From Schistosoma haematobium (lineage: Eukaryota > Platyhelminthes > Trematoda > Strigeidida > Schistosomatidae), in assembly GCF_000699445.3 (NCBI RefSeq), contig NC_067196.1, forward strand, positions 92,103,364-92,167,363: a stretch of DNA of 64,000 nucleotides. Reading direction: 5' to 3'. Below the pieces are notes generated by a model. It made no database searches. It was not told the origin of the DNA and saw only the letters and a program-made list of their open reading frames with translations. A program made the position numbers and the translations under genes. This document shows positions 58,738 through 64,000 of the stretch, piece by piece; the stretch's first letter is position 1, and each line of letters starts with the position of its first letter.

Positions 58738-59205
58738 AATTTCAATGGTGAAGATCATGAGTCAGTTGAAGCTAGACCAACAGGGAAAACCTGGAAGCAC
58801 TGGATGGCCGTTTCGTCCAATTGTGGGACTCCGCAGCAGTGTGCATCCACGACCTCGCTCCCTGCGAGATCCAAAAACTGGACCTACTGGTTTCGCATGC
58901 GAGCACTTAACAACTAGACCACTGAGCAGGCCGGCATCCAACCATGTTAATTTCTAGCTTCAACTAATTCACAAAATTGAGCGACACATCCACCATTGTC
59001 TTCAGTCAGTTAATATCTCACAACAGACCTGGTTGAACTCCACTGGTCACTGCTTCTCACTAGAACTCCAGTATATACATCTCGAAAGCAATGGATGCGC
59101 ACTGCTGAGGAGTCCCACAATACGACGAAACGGCCGTCCAATGCTTCCAGGTTTTCCATGGTGGTCTAGCTTCAACTCATTCACGATCTTAACCATTGAA
59201 ATTTT
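58738..59205. repeat. Head-to-head SINE pair with hammerheads at both ends
   Basis: The left SINE (minus) has a hammerhead at 58,797-58,845 whose core reads CTGCGGA (the conserved A is lost) with GAAA intact. A tRNA-like head follows at 58,850-58,935. After a linker, the right SINE (plus) has a hammerhead at 59,097-59,145. The outer 90-100 bp are inverted repeats (GTCAGTTGAAGCTAGACC / GGTCTAGCTTCAACTC). Confidence 0.85.
59097..59145 (+). ncRNA. Hammerhead ribozyme in tRNA-derived SINE
   Basis: CTGAGGA, GAAA and GTC are all present. Helix I (GCACTG with CAATGC) has one mismatch, and helix II (GTCC with CGAC) keeps three pairs. Helix III is the short self-complementary CGGCCG. Probably weakly active or in need of dimerisation. 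Confidence 0.75.
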
Positions 59206-60404
59206 CTTGATACTTCTTTTGTTTGTTTAAATCTTTTGGCTTCATCAGTGTTTTAGTATAGGCTTTAAATAACTAAGAACTGAGAGTGTGAAGTTGACTA
59301 GATGAAAATAAGTTTTAAAAACGTGGACAATAATGCACCTTAATCAATAATTGACGATATTTCCATAGCCTTTAAGGGTATTTCACAGAGACAAGTGCAT
59401 CGTGAATATAACACACGCTAAACAGATCAACTATTTTAAACAAAATGCTTTATGACATATCACTACTACTGATCATTAATAAAGTAGTTCATCTTCTTAG
59501 ATAAAATTCTATGAGGTGGTGTTCAGAAGTTGATTAGTCTTTGGTTATTACGTTGATTAAGTAATCACCGTTTATGGTTTCTTCGCAATACTTTTTGAGA
59601 TTAAGTTTGTTTTGGATACGATGGGATTAATAAATTTTCATTCCGCTTAATTCCTTAATATGGATTGTCTAACCTACGACGTTTGATCAACTGAATAAAC
59701 TCAGAAATCAAATGAAATAAATGATTAATATGGTGGAGGAGATTTGTGGTTCAGATGGATGATTTCGGTGGAATTTTGTTCTCTGAGGTGGATGGTTTGG
59801 TCGTGGAACATTCACAGTTCTTCAGAAGAACAACCAAAGCTCATTGTATATGATATGATGGAAAGAAAAGTCCATTTTTGATTGATTTACTCAATATGAG
59901 TTTTGTTCAAGATCACTACCTTTCTGATTCAATGTGATGATTATTCGGTGTAGTATTTCTTTTCTTTTCTCATATGATATTTTATTCTGTATAATATGCA
60001 ATATTCTTGTATTCCATTGACATGAACTATACTCAGTATGTGATTTGTTATAACTTCAAGTGTTTTTCATTTATGCGATTTCATCCTAATTATTAATCAA
60101 AATGGGTGCACAATCAATGTATAAATGAGTGTATTTTCTACCAGAATCATCATCGTCGTCGTCTTCGTGGTTTGGGGTTATTAAGTCATCACTTATACCA
60201 GTCTTTGTGTTCTTACTTTCGCGTCGTGGGAATTGCATAGGTCCCTCGTTCCGAGTATAAGTGATAAGCATTTCCGACATAAAAATCAGCGACGACCAGA
60301 TACAAAATGTAGCATTAAAAGAGACAAGACAATAAACATTCAAACGACAAGTTATAACAGTATATATATATATATGGAAACGGGTTTTGTGGATATTATA
60401 GTAA
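59206..60404. other. No gene seen; repeat R at 59,730-59,836
   Basis: The R copy reads GAGGTGGATGGTTTGGTCGT with a decayed hairpin. Remaining sequence has no supported gene. Confidence 0.55.
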
Positions 60405-60900
60405 TTTTAATGGTTGAGATCATAAGTCAATTGAAGCTAGACTACCATGGAAAACCTGGAAGCACTGGACGGCCGACTAGTCAAATTGTGGGACTCATCA
60501 GCAATGCGCATCCACAATCACGCTAGCGAGGTTTGAACCCACGGCCTTCAGACTTGCGCGCAATAGCTTAACCTTTAGACCACTGAACCGGCGTCCAACG
60601 ATGTTAGTGTCGAATTTCAACCAATCCAGGAAGTTGCGCTACCATCGTCCATTGTACTGAGGTAAATGCCTGCCTCTACCCGACACGGATTAACTCCACT
60701 GTTCACGACTTCTCACTAGAACTCCGAGAATCCCCACACGAAGTCAATCACTGGTGAGTGCGTGGGTTCAAACCTTTCGGGCGGGATCGTGGCTGCGCAC
60801 TGCTGAGGAGTCCCACAATACGACGAAAGGGCCATCCAGTGCTTACAGGTTTTCAATGGTGGTCTAACATCAACCAGCTCATGATCTCAATCGAAACTCA
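60405..60900. repeat. Head-to-head SINE pair, most complete copy
   Basis: Left SINE (minus): hammerhead at 60,461-60,510 with intact CTGATGA and cleavage site, but GAAA replaced by TAGT; tRNA-like head at 60,515-60,600. Linker with CTCTACCCGACACGGATTAA. Right SINE (plus): B-box-like GGGTTCAAACC near 60,769, hammerhead at 60,794-60,842, tail to 60,900. Outer arms are inverted copies. Confidence 0.85.
60794..60842 (+). ncRNA. Hammerhead-like motif in tRNA-derived SINE
   Basis: CTGAGGA and GAAA are intact and helix I (GCACTG with CAGTGC) is perfect over six pairs. The cleavage triplet is ATC, not GTC, which fits the permitted NUH rule. Helix II has one mismatch. Confidence 0.7.
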
Positions 60901-61555
60901 ACAACCTCAAAAACCTTATAATTATGCATCAGTACCTAATATGTGCATCACAAATAACCTAGTTATTTACAGTGTATCATTAGGTATTTGTGGCGTGTAT
61001 TGACCTTGTAATTGATCTATATTAGTCCGTTAGTTTTTGAGTCATAATATTATGAGGTTGAACAACTTGTTCTTCTCGCATTCTAATTGATTATTGGTGG
61101 ACAGAAGAAACTGTGTGGGCTAATATACGACAGGATGGTCATGTTTATTAATTAAGCGATGGTTAGTAATATAATCAGCACAAACAACGCTAATCATGAT
61201 TGGACTGAATAAATTAATGAACCTATTAAATGAGCATATAGAAATTCAATTCATAATACAATGGTGTCTCAAATAAGATTGATATCAGAATGAACCTTTT
61301 CTAGACTGTTGGAGATGGTTTTGTAGGCAATTGTCATGGAAGCCTGAAATTAGACTATCTGTTATTTGACACTCGTTATCTAAGGGAACTGGTACTCTTC
61401 GTAAGTTTTAAATCAGTCAAAGTCAAATAATTTTAAACTCATGGAAGTTACATTAGAATATTGTAAATGAAGGTGGATAAGGTTCTGTTGAATCTGAAAA
61501 AAAGATGGAATGACAAAAAGAAATACTGAAATGAAGTGTATAAAAGAAACTTTGA
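60901..61555. other. No gene seen
   Basis: AT-rich sequence only. Confidence 0.5.
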
Positions 61556-62295
61556 GATGGTGGAGAAGATTTGTAACTCAGGTGGATGACTTTGATGGAG
61601 TTTTGTTCTCTGAGCTGGATAGTTTGGTCGTGGAGCTCTCGTCGTTCTTCTGAACGACTTCTAACTAAAGTTTATGCTGATGATGTTGTTCAGAAGCATG
61701 ATTGATGAACATGGTGGACCTGATGCAGATGTAAAGGCGAGGATCGGCAAAACAAGAACAGCATATTTACAACTGAAGAACATCTGGAACTCAAAACAAC
61801 AGTCCACCAACACCAAAGTCAGAATTTTCAATGCAAATGTCAAGACAGTTCTACTGTATGCGGTAGAAACCTGGAGAACTATGAAAGTTATCATCCAGAA
61901 AATACAGGTGTTTATTAACAATTGTCTACGCAAAATACTTCAGATCCATTGGACGGACACTATTAGCAGCAACGTACTATGGGAGAGAACAAATCAGATC
62001 CCAGCGGAGGAAAAAAATCAGGAAGAAGTTCTGGAAGTGGATAGGACACACATTGAGGAGAGCACACAACTACGTCATAAGGCAAGCCCTCATATGGAGT
62101 CCACAAGGCCAAAGAAAAAGAGGAAGACCAAAGAACACATTACGCCGGGAAACGGAGACAGACATGAGAAAAATGAGCGAAAATTGGATAGAACTAGGAA
62201 GAAAGGACCAGGACAGATTAAGTTGGAGAATGATGGTCAGCGGCCTCTGCTCCACTGGGAGTAACAGGCGTAAGTAAGTAAGTAAGTAATTTAGT
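61556..62295 (+). mobile_element. Repeat R fused to RTE 3' end
   Basis: Repeat R (61,556-61,663, with the perfect hairpin GTCGTTCTTCTGAACGAC) leads into an RTE C-terminal frame, 61,674-62,264: DEHGGPDADVKARIGK, VKTVLLYAVETWRT, then a frameshift near 62,010 after which the conserved region continues in another frame to [15 protein letters not shown]. It ends with a (TAAG)n tail at 62,269-62,290. Confidence 0.8.
61674..62264 (+). pseudogene. RTE reverse transcriptase C-terminal fragment
   Basis: 196 codons, no catalytic RT motif. The frame changes near 62,010, so only the first two-thirds are authentic. The overlapping 62,053-62,277 frame carries the true C-terminus ([18 protein letters not shown]). 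Confidence 0.75.
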
Positions 62296-63342
62296 AGACT
62301 AAGAAGGAACTGTATACTGTCTCACTGGGTTTTGTTTTGACAATCTCAAAACCGTCGCTCCTGTTCAGTGACTAAGTAAAAACCTAGATTGAAGAAGAAT
62401 TACACCAAATGTCATCAGCTAGGCTAGACTGATACTCAAATGATCTGAAAACATCGATTTCTAAGTCAAATAATCTGATTTTAAATTAACTCCATCCTAT
62501 TCAGTTTCAAGTGAACTGGACTGCTAGTTGATTCGAAAGTAAGGTTCAAGTTACCCGAGTTTGTATTTCAATGATTTTTCAAGTGATCATGATTGGGTTT
62601 GACATAATAACCTATAATCACTTCAAAAAAAACCGATGAGTGGCTCGCACTCAAGCACTAAAATCTTGTACATGGTTACTGTATCAACTTCTTCGATTCA
62701 GCCAGTCGCTCAAGTGTGACGTAAAATCCGGTTCAATTTGCCATTACCTCGATAACACAGCGAAATGAAATTTTTTGGGCAAGTCCAAGAGTAGTAGAGA
62801 CAGTAACAGTAATAGTAGCAATACAAAAGATTAGGCATCGAAAGAATTATTCAAATTATTGAAGTAAGGACATTCATAAGGAATTTAGAAACTTAGCATC
62901 TAAGAGAGGACAAAGAGTGGATGTACATGCATCATTTCGAACGATTTTGAACCATGTCACTTAGAAACTTGAACCATTAGTTACGATAATAACGACGCTC
63001 CAAACCGAGTAGTCTACGCCTCAATTTAACCGTCAGTAACTTCATGGACTGATGCCGTGTTTTATTTCACCCCACTAGCTTTCTTCCGGCCTACATCGTC
63101 CGTCAGGGTAGACGGGGTTTGGGCATACATAACACATATTTCAATCAACTCGGTGAACATTTACTACCTCATCAATCGATTCCCCATATTTGCCTGATAC
63201 CCTATTCCAAACCCAGGGATTGCTTATTTGATGGTGCAAGAATACGCAAACAATGCTCCGAAGACATCTATGATCGAACACTAATAACCTACGAATATCC
63301 TCCATTCTTAATGTCCATAATGGAAAATTATTAATACTTCCA
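62296..63342. other. No gene seen
   Basis: No motif in either strand. The frame at 63,119-63,334 shows no recognisable domain. Confidence 0.5.
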
Positions 63343-64000
63343 CCTCAGCCTGCGATAAAAGAGCATATTGATCCATATCAGTTTGCTTACAGACGCGAAA
63401 GAAGCACTTCAGATGCTGTTGCTGTTCTGCATCACAATATAGTTTTCAACCTAGAAAAGGGTAAGAAGTATGTTCGATGTGCTTTTCTTGACTATACTTC
63501 AGCTTTTGATTCTATACCAAGACAACGTTTAATTAACAGGTTAATCAGCGTCAACATTGACAGCTGGATAACCAACTGGCTATGTCCCTACCTCTCTGGA
63601 AAGGAGTAGTACACTGTATTTCGAGGAAAGTGTTCAGAGTCTCTACTGTCTCATGAAGGTGTATCACAAGGAGCTGTTCTTTCACTTCTTCTTTTCTCTT
63701 TTTTCTGCATGATCTGCCATCTTCCACAGAAAACACTTTTGTGAAATATGCGGATGATCTCACTGTATGTATGTCTATCTCTTCCTCTTTACATCCCATA
63801 GAAATGAATGAGTTTTTGTCTCGTATTGGTTTTTGGTCTGTTGGTAATGGTCTCATACTTAATCCGTCTAAATGTCAAGCTGTTAACTTTAGCATGAGAC
63901 ATGAACGGCATCTAAACACCATTTTGAGATCCCATAATCCTTGTGCCATTGGAGACTCTTTGATAAACAGTGTCGAAGGTCAATTATCTTGGTGTCACCT
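63343..64000 (+). mobile_element. CR1/Jockey-like non-LTR reverse transcriptase fragment, runs off edge
   Basis: RT blocks in order: PYQFAYRRERSTSDAVAVLH, CAFLDYTSAFDSIPR (first catalytic Asp), SHEGVSQGAVLS, KYADDLTV with YADD at 63,747-63,758, GLILNPSKCQAVNF. An in-frame TAG at 63,607-63,609 and a frameshift in the T-rich stretch near 63,700 disrupt it. It is a different clade from the RTE elements, recognisable by the YQFAYR and LDYTSAFDS forms. Its 5' end is missing. Confidence 0.85.

Overview
The window looks like a gene-poor, repeat-dense interval of a schistosome (blood fluke) nuclear genome. It is AT-rich and has short exons with GT-AG introns. It carries several repeat types known from schistosomes: RTE/SR2-like non-LTR elements, CsRn1/Boudicca-type Ty3/Gypsy elements with a CHCC Gag motif, Penelope-like 3' ends, and Sm-alpha-like SINEs with hammerhead ribozymes. 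I cannot fix the species or the chromosome. There is no bacterial gene organisation. All family names come from motif recognition, not from a database search.

Layout. 1-3,113: an RTE-like retrotransposon on the minus strand, running off the left edge, with an internal deletion between its endonuclease and reverse transcriptase. 3,376-7,715: a nearly full CsRn1-type Gypsy element (minus) with gag, protease, RT, RNase H and integrase, one small frameshift and one recognisable LTR. It sits against a Mutator-like (MULE) transposase remnant with a SWIM zinc finger (7,716-8,970). A second MULE fragment at 48.7 kb supplies the uninterrupted flank. 9-19 kb: no gene; a 126-bp foldback, SINEs with hammerhead ribozymes, Penelope-like tails and an expanded CTTA tract that is the tail of an RTE element.

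19,075-21,390 is duplicated at 49,947-51,949. It runs into the most striking feature, 21,391-34,766: seven full and one partial copies of a nearly identical 1.85-kb unit. Each unit is an internally deleted Gypsy element (LTR, primer-binding site, start of gag, then directly the C-terminal part of integrase) fused to the 3' end of an RTE element plus a spacer. The array ends inside a deleted RTE element (34,767-36,920).

37,091-41,775 holds the one convincing host gene: at least seven exons on the plus strand encoding the C-terminal part of a single-pass membrane protein with a PSI-like cysteine module, resembling schistosome egg protein CP391S / plexin-domain-containing proteins. Its 5' exons are not visible. 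A possible terminal exon of another membrane protein is at 45,417-45,665, and an unrecognised low-complexity reading frame at 55,546-56,118 (minus).

42-64 kb is otherwise remnants: RTE 3' ends, Penelope-like C-termini, a diverged LTR related to the array's LTR, two good head-to-head SINE pairs with hammerhead motifs at both ends, and a CR1/Jockey-like reverse transcriptase cut by the right edge. The elements do not form a pathway. The unifying theme is repeated nesting, deletion and duplication of retroelements, ending in satellite amplification of one chimera.
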